From Pseudo-nitzschia pungens (lineage: Eukaryota; Bacillariophyta; Bacillariophyceae; Bacillariales; Bacillariaceae), in the NCBI GenBank assembly GCA_037355855.1, contig CM074762.1, positions 2,356,001-2,420,000 of the forward strand: DNA of 64,000 bases. The letters run 5' to 3'. Within the stretch, counting starts at the first letter, position 1. Each line of letters opens with the position of its first letter. This document shows positions 43,055 through 52,739 of the stretch, one piece after another. The notes under the pieces are model-generated. The model was given only the letters and a program-made list of their open reading frames with translations, ran no database searches and had not been told where the DNA came from. The translations under genes were made by a program, and so were the position numbers.

Positions 43055-44817
43055 TTTTACTCGATTGAGAAATAGAGCGATGCGAGTTACCTCGTATGTG
43101 TATTTAACTGAGGAATGCTTCTCTCTTTGTCATAAAGAGGCAACAGCACGTATGAAGTGTTGGGAACGTTATGGAAAATGCTGTCAATGGTTTGAAGCGG
43201 AAAGAAACCAAATAATGCTACTAATACCGGCCGGTACTGTACGAGGTGAACTCCGCGGAAAGGTGATCGCAATTCCGTACGAGTAGAATCAATCAATTAT
43301 TGTTACAAAAATGTTTGACGTACGGTGCGAGTAAACCTTACGACCCAGTGGCTGAGGAACATGATACATCGTATTTCGGAAGGTAACAGTCACATACCGG
43401 TAAGATTATTTAATTCGTGCGGGTAACCACAAACAATGACTACCGAAAACGACATGTGCCGATGATACCGAAGTACTACTTCGTTCATGCGATGCCCGAT
43501 TGGGTGGTGCAAAAGCCAACCATTGGAACGAGGTTTTGTTTTTACGACACGACACCGATTTTCGAAAAAAGTAAGGTTACTGAACCGGGAATGCTAAAGG
43601 CACTGTACGGTACGCACGAATAAGTAACGGAACATACGGGTAGTTTTGAGCGCGAAAAGCTGACATCAGCGAAGGCCAACAGATCAATCTCTCATCAAAA
43701 AATTACTCGAAATTCTGGTTGCTTTCATGTAACTTGCTTCCTACAAGTAACGGTATGTAATAAACTGGTTCCATAAAAAAATACGTCTACCGGTCGGTAA
43801 GGTTACCGGTAGCAAGCCCACCAATAATAATACTTGGTAGTGAATAATGATTCGATTCAATGATCTCACAATGTAGAGACGCAAGGTTCCCCTTCTTGTA
43901 AATCAAATAATTATTCGTCACTGCCCACTCCGTCGCAGTTACCATCTGGTCAATCTTTGCACAGTATCCCATCATTGTTATGTCTTCACATACCTTCATG
44001 TTTCTGCTTTTAGAATTCCAGGTATCCTCAATACAGCAGAAGCATGCAACTTGCAGATCACATGACATTTTTCACTCCCTTCCAACATTTTGAGCCCTAT
44101 GTTCGAGTGTATTAGAAGTATTTTTCTAAAAACCGTAACTTACGGGTACATGTCGATGAGTTATGGGTAATCTTAAGGCTTGCAGGTAATGTTAGAACTA
44201 TTCACGTACTTTGTTGTAGCAGACAACGTTGCTACTTTTTATTTAAGCCATGGACGTTTGTTGTCGTCAGCATCACTAGTACTACTTTCAAACTTCTAAA
44301 ACGTACTGAAGTAAGATTACCGGTAGGACGAGCTAACTTCATGTACAAGGTCTGAAAAAATAATGGAAAAATTGAAGTAACACTGTAGTAATCTTACGAA
44401 GTTTTGGTGTCAACGCTGCCCCTTCAACGGCAACGGGGCCGAGCAATCTTTGGCTTCTTTTCCAATCTCGATAGACGATGATATTCGAAACTGTGCTGAA
44501 AACTATCAGCCTACGGTAGCTAGAACGAAGTACCGTACAACCGTACGATTAATCTTCGTACGAGTAGAAGCACAATCGTTTGAGCCGACAACACATCGAC
44601 CAAGTAACCTTACTCGTACTGGTACAAGTAAGTTAACCTTACCTTTCACCCACAACACTTTCTCCCAAGCTTTTCTTTCGTTGGCAAAGCAGTTAGTCAA
44701 CGAGAAAGTCAGAGGTGATGGCAAAAAAAGTACTACTTCAACTATTGAATAGAGACCTGCAACCACTACGTACCCATTTCTTCTCACATTATTTATCGAG
44801 ATTGAACGAAGCAAACG
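43055..44817. other. Word-dense divergent intergenic region
   Basis: Between GH99 copy 1 (-) and fibrillin (+). Words occur at 43230-43240, 43325-43340, 43395-43408, 43570-43580, 43790-43812 (CGGTCGGTAAGGTTACCGG), 44135-44150, 44318-44330 and 44606-44642. Small frames here are not supported as genes. Confidence 0.5.
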
Positions 44818-45921
44818 ATGAATACTGGTGTGACCAGACTAGCAGCGAGTCCACGATCATGCTTAGAGTCCCTAGTGATGACAGTAGTTACGGTAGTGTT
44901 CGGGATTGTTTTCCTAGTTGACGTATCGGTGGTCGCATTTGGAACCCTGCCAAGACCTGACCGGACGAGGTCGTCATCCCCTTTGATGTTCCCCTGCAAA
45001 GTGATTGAAAAGTTTCCGTCATCGAGAAATGATTGGGAACCGCGTTCCCAATCGAGACTCAAATCGATCGGCGGTGAGAATAACGACGACCACAACGTTG
45101 TTCTTGTTTCGAACGATGGTGCTGTGAACAACATCCCTGAGGGTTTGAGCGAAAAAGTTGACGCCCTTCTCGCTCTCCTTGACTCTGTACCGAGCAATCG
45201 ACCAACACCCAAGTCCCTCACCGAGAATATTTTAAGCGCTGTTCAAAATCTGGAGAAAGAGTGTCCTACACCGGACGAATCAGTTCTTTCGGAACTTTCC
45301 GGGAATTGGGAACTACTGTGGACAGCACAGGATCGATCAAGTGAACAATATATCAATGGAGGTATAGCAAATAGAATTATCAATCCACTCGAAAATCAGA
45401 GCTATTCCAACAATCCATTCCGAGGGCAAAACCCCTTGCTTCGAGGGAACGAAGATGATGTTGTTAAGAACGGCAGAGCCAATCCAGTTCTTCCCAGAGA
45501 AATCCAAGATGTCCTGGAGCGAACGGGAATCCTTGAACCCTCCGGAGGAAACCAGCTTGCACCGATTCGTAGCAGTCAGGGAATCGATAGGAGAAGAAAG
45601 CGAGTCCGAAACGTGGTCAACGTCCAACTCAAGAGACCCTTCGCGGTAAAGGGATCTCTCATCGTCGACGTGAATTTCGAACCCAGCAGTGAAGATCAAC
45701 GAAAAATAGACGTCAAGTTCGATTCCTGTCGATTTGTGTTTCAAAATGCAAAAATTGATCAAACAATCAACCTTGGAATCTTTGGCCCAAGGGGATGGTT
45801 GCGGACTGGATACATCGACGATCGAATACGAATTACTAGAGGACACAAAGGAAGCGTCTTTATTTTGTCTCGGACAGCCAAGAGGAAATCTACATCAAAG
45901 CGATCGCCCGAGGAGGACTAG
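44818..45921 (+). CDS. Plastid lipid-associated protein (PAP/fibrillin)
   Basis: 367 residues, intronless, ATG 44818. The N-terminal hydrophobic segment (about 18-40: LESLVMTVVTVVFGIVFLVD) is followed by VSVVAFGTLPRP, whose A|F junction fits a diatom plastid signal and transit peptide. The fibrillin domain begins near residue 105 (VDALLALLDSVPSNRPTPKS), with LSELSGNWELLWTAQDRSSE, VVNVQLKRPFAVKGSLIVDV and the C-terminal FGPRGWLRTGYIDDRIRITR. PAP/fibrillins bind lipids in plastoglobules and thylakoids. An insert of about 60 residues splits the beta-barrel after the NWELL motif. Confidence 0.85.
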   Translation: MNTGVTRLAASPRSCLESLVMTVVTVVFGIVFLVDVSVVAFGTLPRPDRTRSSSPLMFPCKVIEKFPSSRNDWEPRSQSRLKSIGGENNDDHNVVLVSNDGAVNNIPEGLSEKVDALLALLDSVPSNRPTPKSLTENILSAVQNLEKECPTPDESVLSELSGNWELLWTAQDRSSEQYINGGIANRIINPLENQSYSNNPFRGQNPLLRGNEDDVVKNGRANPVLPREIQDVLERTGILEPSGGNQLAPIRSSQGIDRRRKRVRNVVNVQLKRPFAVKGSLIVDVNFEPSSEDQRKIDVKFDSCRFVFQNAKIDQTINLGIFGPRGWLRTGYIDDRIRITRGHKGSVFILSRTAKRKSTSKRSPEED

Positions 45922-46440
45922 GAGAGATACAACAGGATCAACGCCGAAGATACTATGTACAAAGAACAGAAAACATGATCGGATCGGTGGATAACTTGAC
46001 AGAGGCTGGCCATCGTTGACATCGGTGTACGTTCCTTTAGTCGAATCTACCCCCACGGGTTGCCACAGATGATGTTGTGTGTTGAGATCCAATGTGAAAC
46101 CATCTATTGTGTCAGACAAAGTCTAAATCCATGGAATGAACACCATACTTCGAGCATGAGAAGGAATTATTTGTGTTTCCACAAACCGTTCGTAGCTACG
46201 AGAAATCAACGGTTCTTCGTCTCACTATTGATCAACCCCAACATATTATCATACAACGAAGCACGGACAACCTTTGTACAAAATGCACATACACTGATAT
46301 TATATTATTGATCTACATTTCAGGTATACCCCAATTTTCGTTTCGCGAATGTCATTCTCTATGTATTATATATTATTACGCCTGAGTCGTTTCTGTGATT
46401 TGATGGAATCTAGTAATGCTCTAAAATGAATGTTTCTTGT
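45922..46440. other. Convergent intergenic region
   Basis: Lies between the 3' ends of fibrillin (+) and GH99 copy 2 (-). It has an AT-rich stretch but no repeat words of note and no gene. Confidence 0.45.
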
Positions 46441-48708
46441 TCACCTTCCCGACAAGAGATAGTCAAATACGTTGTGTCTGCTTTCGTCTTTCGACGTTGC
46501 TGCGCCGAGAATATCCAAGTACAGCTCGCCATATCCAACGTATTCTAAACCTTTTGTGAAGCTTTGTGGCATGGACGATGGACTTCCATTCACTGGCTCG
46601 ATCTGTGTGTCTTCGTGCCACTCGTTGAAGGAATTGACTAGAATCATGTTGCCCACTTTTGGGTCGACCAATTGTCGGGCTTGTTTAAGTTGGTAATGGA
46701 ACAAACTACCTTCCTGCGAATCAGCAGTAATGCGACGAGAAAGTGGCGGATGATCTGCCTCCATTCGAACGCCACGATCATTGTATCCAGGAGAAACAGC
46801 CGGGATATATCGACATTCATCCCTCGCTGCTTGTTGCTTCCACTCGTTCTGTTGCCGGTAATAGTTGTCGACACCGTCTGTCCCTACGTGGCCTACGGGA
46901 CGTCCGGAAGACCCATACACGTCGTAATTGGTGACGGCGTCGAAGTACCAGAAAGGAACATGGGATTCGTTTGGATCCGGGGCGCTCTCGAAGACAGAAT
47001 CACCGATGAGATAGAGATTGTGACCACACTTGCTCGCTGTGCTTCTCATGGTCAACAATGCTTCCTCTAAAGTGCCCACAACGTGAAGCTTGCGGCTGAT
47101 ATAAATAAACAACACGGGGCGACCATCGATTTTGTGGTAATTGGGATGGTCGAAATAGTTCTCGCACATGTACTGGATGTCTGTCTTTGCATTGGGAAGC
47201 TTTTCCGTTCCGCTCCCGAGCCTACTTGTAGTCTCATAGTGAAGAGCGATCTTTAGATTTCCAACATCCTCGTGTTCCATGATGACGTCCTTTGTATTCG
47301 AATCTTCGAGGCGATTTGGCCCCCACCAGGAAGTGACAAGAAGACCGATGTTGGCTTGACGGAACCATTTCATGTGGTGGCCGATGACTTTGGGATCGGA
47401 GTCGTTGTATTCACCCAATGTCGGTACGTGTGGAGGTTCGAGGTCTTTCCGCATGTACCCACCTCCATTGTGGAACCGTTCCCCGTGCCATGGGTAATAA
47501 TAGACACCGACGAGGAAATTCGAGTTGGCAGTGTAATCATAGCTTGTGTCCGAATCGTTGGGGGTTTGCTCGTTAACAACCACATTTGAAGCGGGTGATG
47601 CTTCAATGGGTCTGACTGTTGGTGACAAGGTAGGATATTGAGTTTCTTCAGTGGATCCGTTAACTTGGTTCGAAGCGGTTTCCTCGGCGTTTCCGACACC
47701 GATGATATCCTCTTTGGCGTTGTCCTTTTCGGCTTCCGTCGTTATCGAGGGAACGTTTGCGGGAATGTTTCCAACGAGGGTTGGTGCAACCACTGGTGCA
47801 TCGGTAGGTTGTTGCACTTGCTGCGACGAAGATGGGAATGATCCTTCGTTTGCCTTTTGGCGCTGTTGGACCCACTGCCCCGTGAGAACGCCTACCAGGA
47901 GGACTAGAATCGCCGCCAAGACTACCAAGAAATATTTGAGTTTTCGTGATCCAAGAATGATGTTTGGTTTTCCCGAGGCAACGGTCGTCGCTCCCAATTC
48001 TGAGATCTCGTCCTCCGACGGACAGGACGGTTGGCTGCTGACGGATTCTTCCCAGGTTGTGCTTGACCCAAATTTTTTGGGAGTGCTGAGGTAAAGACTT
48101 GAACGAGAAGTGGGAGGAAGTTCGGGAACCGCGTTCGGCGAAGGATCGACTCTTGACAACGGCCGTTGTGTAGTTCTCAGAGAACGACGAGGATTCTGGA
48201 GTTGGCTGGGAGGCACCAGATCCGGCTGCACACTGCTTGAAAAGCTACCTTCTTCGAGCTCTCGTTTGAACTCAGATCTTCGTTCCATGATTTCACGAAA
48301 GGATTGCATGCGCGGTGAGATGTCGTTGCTCCTGTCAACGTTGTCGCTGGGGTCAACGCCGATGTCCTTTTCATCGTCTTCCATGCTTTGGTAGCTTCTT
48401 GACTTGTTGAACGATAAGGACGAACGCAACGAGGACGACGGAGATTTTTTCTTTCTGGCCCGTCGGTTGCGGGCAGCAGTCAAAGAAACTTCGATGTCAT
48501 CCATCTGACTCGTCATGCCAAGAATGGCTTCATTTTGTTGGTCCATTTGCTTTTCGATGTCGTTCATGATCTCATCCAAGGGCCAACCATCGGAGGATGA
48601 CACGCTTGTGTTGACGTTGCTGTCGGTTTCATCGCCGTAAGGGTTGAAGACTAACCATGCGGATGATGAAGTGGATGCATTTCTTGTAGATTGTTTAGAT
48701 GATGCCAT
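46441..48708 (-). CDS. GH99 endo-alpha-1,2-mannosidase-like, type II membrane protein (copy 2)
   Basis: 755 residues, intronless. The start is ATG 48708 (MASSKQSTRNASTSSSAWLV); upstream only GTG is in frame. It has a long cytoplasmic region (about 256 residues) with Ser-rich and Arg/Lys-rich parts. A membrane span lies at about 257-279 (LKYFLVVLAAILVLLVGVLT). A stem with EETQYPTLSPTVRP follows, then the GH99 domain: FLVGVYYYPWHGERFHNGGG, GLLVTSWWGPNRLEDSNTK, NLKIALHYETTSRLGSG, HPNYHKIDGRPVLFIYISR and LVNSFNEWHEDTQIEPVNGS. Catalytic domains of the two copies are clearly paralogous, but the cytoplasmic tails share little. The reaction and site are as for copy 1 by inference. Confidence 0.85.
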   Translation of the reverse strand: MASSKQSTRNASTSSSAWLVFNPYGDETDSNVNTSVSSSDGWPLDEIMNDIEKQMDQQNEAILGMTSQMDDIEVSLTAARNRRARKKKSPSSSLRSSLSFNKSRSYQSMEDDEKDIGVDPSDNVDRSNDISPRMQSFREIMERRSEFKRELEEGSFSSSVQPDLVPPSQLQNPRRSLRTTQRPLSRVDPSPNAVPELPPTSRSSLYLSTPKKFGSSTTWEESVSSQPSCPSEDEISELGATTVASGKPNIILGSRKLKYFLVVLAAILVLLVGVLTGQWVQQRQKANEGSFPSSSQQVQQPTDAPVVAPTLVGNIPANVPSITTEAEKDNAKEDIIGVGNAEETASNQVNGSTEETQYPTLSPTVRPIEASPASNVVVNEQTPNDSDTSYDYTANSNFLVGVYYYPWHGERFHNGGGYMRKDLEPPHVPTLGEYNDSDPKVIGHHMKWFRQANIGLLVTSWWGPNRLEDSNTKDVIMEHEDVGNLKIALHYETTSRLGSGTEKLPNAKTDIQYMCENYFDHPNYHKIDGRPVLFIYISRKLHVVGTLEEALLTMRSTASKCGHNLYLIGDSVFESAPDPNESHVPFWYFDAVTNYDVYGSSGRPVGHVGTDGVDNYYRQQNEWKQQAARDECRYIPAVSPGYNDRGVRMEADHPPLSRRITADSQEGSLFHYQLKQARQLVDPKVGNMILVNSFNEWHEDTQIEPVNGSPSSMPQSFTKGLEYVGYGELYLDILGAATSKDESRHNVFDYLLSGR

Positions 48709-49939
48709 GATAAATTCTTGGTTAGTTGAGTACACGGTATAAATTGAAAGGATGGTGACACAACAATCTGTTGTAATTTGCAGCGTTGTGTGCTTTCAAA
48801 CCGGAAAAAAAAAGTATTTGTGAGAGAAAAGGGTGGAGTAAACTGAAAAGGTGATCAAACTTCTCGCGTAGGTGGAAAAAGGAACTTTTAAGTTGGTCCT
48901 TGATTGGTTTGCCCTCCAGAATTGGAATTGTTTCCGGTCGTTCCAACGATATTGCAATCCATTTATTGTTCATTCTTTCCTGTGGAATCCATAGTCTATC
49001 GTGCCAACCGTGTGATTCACTAAGTGTATCGGAATGACATATCTTGTTTTCGTTTCTTGTACGACGTCATGCGCGGATATCTGTCATGTTTTGAAATCAC
49101 TTAAAGGAATCGACCATTGGAAGAATGTCCGTTGGAGTCCCATATAATTGATGTTGGATACGACTGGAGACGATTGTGTTTTTAATTTTGTTGGCGGCAA
49201 TGCATCTGACACAATCTCCGTTGTAGCGATTTTAGCGCTTTGCCTCGGATTTTGTGAGTGACTGCACTCGGAAATTATTCATGTGACAAAGTATGCATTG
49301 GCATGTCTAAAAACGAAAAAATCTCTTAACGGTAACTTACCGCTACAAGTAATTTCTCGTAGTTGTGTGTTGCGTGTCGTGCCAAGAGTCAAGAGTAAGA
49401 TAGATAAGTACCGGTACGTAGTAAAAAACCTTACGAAGTAGTAGTACGAAGTACGTAGTATTTTGTATGTACTTCGGGTAAGGTTTACGCATAAGGTTTC
49501 ATCGTAATTACTCGTGACTTGGACTAAGTTAGCCTTTTGAGAATGATTGATTGATTGATTGATTGAAACTTCGACCCCCCCAAAGATGGAACAAAAAGAA
49601 TACCAAAAACTCCGAACCTTTTCGTTGGGTTGTGAAGCAAAATCATGAAACTACCGTAATTACAAGGTTGGAAGTTGGTACTTACCTCGAGACCAAGAAC
49701 TGTACCGTATTCAATCTCAAGATGCCAGATAATTACGGTAAGGTTTACGGTAACCTTACTCGTAAGTTACCGTAACCTTACCACCACATTAATGAAAAGT
49801 CGGATCTCGGATCATCGCGAACGGTAAGTTAGATTGAAATCACCAACAACAGGACGACAGGATCGACACAAATCAACACTCGAGAATCCAAGAAGAAGAA
49901 AAAACAAAACCAAAACCAAAACCAAAACCAAAAACAGCA
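48709..49939. other. Divergent intergenic region
   Basis: Upstream of GH99 copy 2 (-) and the WDR5-like gene (+). It has word clusters at 49327-49345, 49405-49500 and 49735-49785 (GGTAAGGTTTACGGTAACCT, then CGTAAGTTACCGTAACCTTA). A TGAT(T)G repeat lies at about 49545-49564, and a (CCAAAA)n microsatellite at about 49905-49932 sits directly in the leader of the WDR5-like gene. Confidence 0.5.
49905..49932. repeat. (AACCAA)n microsatellite in a 5' leader
   Basis: About five tandem hexamers end 8 bp before the WDR5-like ATG at 49940. Confidence 0.8.
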
Positions 49940-51055
49940 ATGTCAAACAATAAGCGAAGCATTGATGACGCGGAAGAGTCTTCTTCTTCCGATACAGAAG
50001 CGTCTCCTTTTGTTTGCATGCCCATGTACGGCGAACACAAACGTGCGGTGTCCAGCGTCCGATTGGCACCGTCGCGCTTGACCAAACACAGTGCGGCCCT
50101 CTGTGCGTCCGCCAGTGCTGATGGGAGCGTCAAGATATGGGACCTGAGTGATCCAGAATTTCCGGCACATCGGGGGGGAGAATACGCACTCCAGTCTAGT
50201 GCAACCCTAGTTGGTCACGGCCGGGGCATCAACGATGTGTGCTGGTCGAACGGGACCGATCCTTTCGTGGCAACGGCCAGCGACGACAAGACCCTGCGCC
50301 TGTGGGACGCCCAGACGACCGAAGCTCTCGTAGACTTTCGGGGTCACGACAATTTCGTTTTTTGCTGCCAATTCAATCCAGCCAGCAATCTCTTGGTCAG
50401 CGGGTCCTTTGACGAAACTGTCAAGTTATGGGACGTTCGCAGTGGTCAATGCGTGAGCACTCTTCCGGCCCATTCGGATCCCGTGACGGCTGTTTCCTTC
50501 AACCGTGATGGAACATGCGTTGTGTCCGCAAGTCACGATGGATTGATAAGAGTTTGGGATGTTGGGACGGGAGAGTGTCTCAAGACTGTCTTTGCTGCCG
50601 GGAATCCTCCGGTGAGTCATGTCACCTACAGCCCAAATGGGAAATACGTCTTGGCGGGGACTCTGGACAACGCCCTACGATTGTGGCCCATGTCGGTCAG
50701 CGGCAAAGCGAAGTGTGCCAAAACTTATACGAGCGAACACCACACAAACACGAAATACTGTATTTCCAGTCGGTTTCTGGTCTCCCAACCGAAACGGAGG
50801 CAGTGTATTGTGACGGGAAGTGAATCCGGCCATGTGGTCTTGTACGATGTTCAGACGCGGAAGGTGCATCAGGTGTTGGAACAGGTCCACAAAGACGTAG
50901 TCATGGCCGTAGACGCCCACGATGAAATCGAACTCCTGGCAAGCGGTGGCATGAGCAAGGACCGGACAGTCCGCTTTTGGAGAACCAAGAAGGAAGTCGA
51001 AAGCATGAGATCGAAGAAAGCAAAACATCGGACGGATGATAAAGAGCAATTGTAA
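49940..51055 (+). CDS. WDR5/Swd3-like WD40 repeat protein
   Basis: 371 residues, intronless, ATG 49940. After an acidic Ser-rich start come seven WD-like blades, for example SASADGSVKIWDLSDPEF, TASDDKTLRLWDAQTTEAL, SGSFDETVKLWDVRSGQCV, SASHDGLIRVWDVGTGECL and AGTLDNALRLWPMSVSGK, then a VTGSESGHVVLYDVQT blade and a closing SGGMSKDRTVRFWR. The order and the LAGTLDNALRLW / KYCI / VTGSESGHVVLYD sequence are those of WDR5, the histone-H3K4 methyltransferase (COMPASS/MLL) platform. Length is slightly above the human protein (334 residues). Confidence 0.85.
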   Translation: MSNNKRSIDDAEESSSSDTEASPFVCMPMYGEHKRAVSSVRLAPSRLTKHSAALCASASADGSVKIWDLSDPEFPAHRGGEYALQSSATLVGHGRGINDVCWSNGTDPFVATASDDKTLRLWDAQTTEALVDFRGHDNFVFCCQFNPASNLLVSGSFDETVKLWDVRSGQCVSTLPAHSDPVTAVSFNRDGTCVVSASHDGLIRVWDVGTGECLKTVFAAGNPPVSHVTYSPNGKYVLAGTLDNALRLWPMSVSGKAKCAKTYTSEHHTNTKYCISSRFLVSQPKRRQCIVTGSESGHVVLYDVQTRKVHQVLEQVHKDVVMAVDAHDEIELLASGGMSKDRTVRFWRTKKEVESMRSKKAKHRTDDKEQL

Positions 51056-51163
51056 ATAGAAGGAAACCCGACCCAAACTGACAATGTGTAGCATAACCTT
51101 ACAGTTCACTCGTCATTCGAGGTTGATCAGAGGTCGATCGATGATAATGTCGTGCGACCGTAG

Positions 51164-51168
51164 AAAAA
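51164..51168 (-). terminator. Candidate Pol III terminator (T5) for tRNA-Sec
   Basis: First run of five T on the minus strand downstream of the tRNA, about 73 nt past its 3' end. No T run of four or more lies closer, so the primary transcript may carry a long trailer. Confidence 0.3.
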
Positions 51169-51240
51169 CGTAGTGTTTCAGATGCTTGTTGGGGTCAGAC
51201 TGCCGGACGTAGGTCCAAACAGGGTGGAGTGAGTGAAGTA

Positions 51241-51327
51241 CGTGCGCAAGGTTGAATCGAACAACTACGGCGCTAGCCGTCTACAGGTTTGAAGCCTGCA
51301 CCCACCACCAGGCAGGATCATGCACAC
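51241..51327 (-). tRNA. Selenocysteine tRNA (anticodon TCA)
   Basis: 87 nt, without encoded CCA. It reads GCAGGCTTCAAACCTGT in the anticodon arm, with TCA at 51292-51290, as in eukaryotic tRNA-Sec. The acceptor 7 bp pair fully (GTGTGCA with TGCGCAC). They extend by a U-U mismatch and one G-C to nine positions, and the T-stem has only four pairs (GTTG/CAAC): the 9/4 fold unique to eukaryotic tRNA-Sec. The D-stem has six pairs (CCTGCC/GGTGGG) with a four-base TGGT loop. The long variable arm ACGGC-TAGC-GCCGT has five pairs and the family's TAGC loop. The discriminator base is G. A B-box-like TTCGATTC is present. It sits between the WDR5-like and eL8 genes. It reads UGA as Sec when a SECIS element is present. 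Confidence 0.97.
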
Positions 51328-51486
51328 ATTAGTGGTCGTCTTTTACTTCTACTAGGGGGGTTTTAGGTGCCTATTTATCACGGTATTATAGTACTCCAGA
51401 GTGAGCCTCGGCACCACGCGGGTGCGTCAACAGCCAAAGATAGTTGTACAAAGTAGTGATACACAGTCATTATTCTATCTATTGTT

Positions 51487-52272
51487 TTAGGCTTTTCCGA
51501 GAGAAGCAAGTTTCTTGGCTTCTTCGATGGCAAGGGCCTTGGCGCGCTTGTCCAACTTGGCTTGGGTCTTGAGTCCCATGATACCACCTCCCCACTTGCG
51601 GACAAGGTCGGAGTTGTTGTTGTACTTCTCCTTGGCCAAATCCTTGAGGTTGCTAAAGGTGGAGGCATCTTCCTTTCCGACACCGGTAAGGGCGACACAA
51701 GCAGCGGTCTTTTGGTGAACCAAAGCTCCCAATCGGGCCTTGTCCTTTACAATCATGAAAGGGACATCCATCTTTCTGCAGAGGGCGGGCATCCACATGA
51801 CGAGCTCGATGGGGTCGACATCGCATGCGATGAGAACGAGCTCGGCCTTCTTTTCTTCGATGAGGGTCGTGACGTGCTTGAGTCCGAACTTGATGCAGTT
51901 CGGGGCCTTGTTGCCATCGGCGGACTTTCCTCCAGCAGCGGCAGCGGCAGCTTCCTTGAGGCGTTGCTTCTTGGCCGCAGGGGTCTCGGGTCGGTACTTA
52001 TTGAAAAGGGTGAAGACTGACATGGCCTCATTTTTTCCAAGGGTCTTGGTGAACTGGTTGATCGAAGGGGGAACCTTCAATCGTTGGTAGAGAACCGCTC
52101 GTTGACGTTGGATGCGGACATACTTCGGCCACTTGACGAATCGCGACAAGTCACGTCCGCCAGGTCGAACATCACCACCAATTCCGAAGGTCTTGGCCTT
52201 GGAGGGGTAGAGTGGGTCGGCGGCCTTCTTGGCGACAGGCTTGGTTGATTTTGATCCCTTCTTTGGTGCCAT
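51487..52272 (-). CDS. RPL7A: 60S ribosomal protein L7a (eL8)
   Basis: 261 residues, intronless, ATG 52272 (MAPKKGSKSTKPVAKKAADP). Family features run the whole length: FGIGGDVRPGGRDLSRFVKW, the basic RIQRQRAVLYQRLKVPPSIN, then the L7Ae RNA-binding fold with NCIKFGLKHVTTLIEEKKAE, LVLIACDVDPIELVMWMPAL and CRKMDVPFMIVKDKARLGAL. The C-terminal KWGGGIMGLKTQAKLDKRAK is also present. It binds a kink-turn of 25S/28S rRNA. Length is normal. Confidence 0.97.
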   Translation of the reverse strand: MAPKKGSKSTKPVAKKAADPLYPSKAKTFGIGGDVRPGGRDLSRFVKWPKYVRIQRQRAVLYQRLKVPPSINQFTKTLGKNEAMSVFTLFNKYRPETPAAKKQRLKEAAAAAAGGKSADGNKAPNCIKFGLKHVTTLIEEKKAELVLIACDVDPIELVMWMPALCRKMDVPFMIVKDKARLGALVHQKTAACVALTGVGKEDASTFSNLKDLAKEKYNNNSDLVRKWGGGIMGLKTQAKLDKRAKALAIEEAKKLASLGKA

Positions 52273-52739
52273 CTTGGTGTGCTTTTTGATGTGTCCGGAC
52301 GGAAGTTGTGACGTTGGCTGAGAAAAGGGAAGATTGAACGAAAACTATCCCTCTCCGTCGATTGCAAGCCCGACAAGTAAGCGGTAAGCTAAAAGCAGAG
52401 CGATCAGCTAGAGGGTAAGGTTACTCGTAATTACGGTACTGGTACAGGGAGAGTATTTATATTTTTACGTACGACAGTATACGGTAAGGTTTAGTAACTA
52501 CAAGTAAGATTACGTAGCGTTGTCCGAAAACGGTTTAGTAAGCAGTATCCAGTTTTTGACCTTCCTACCTATTGGGGCACCGACTAAGATAATCTGGTAC
52601 GATAGATATTCAATGTACTGTACCTTGTACCTGGTACGTGACCTGTAAGGGTTAGTAGGTAGCGTAAGTACTGGACCTAAAAAAGCTTTTTTTTCATGAC
52701 AGCAAAATTGTTATCACGAACTTGTAGTACCGGTAACCT

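Noticed and set aside
43787..44068. 93-codon minus frame between GH99 copy 1 and fibrillin
   Set aside because: Includes the GTAAGGTTACC word and lacks protein-like composition.
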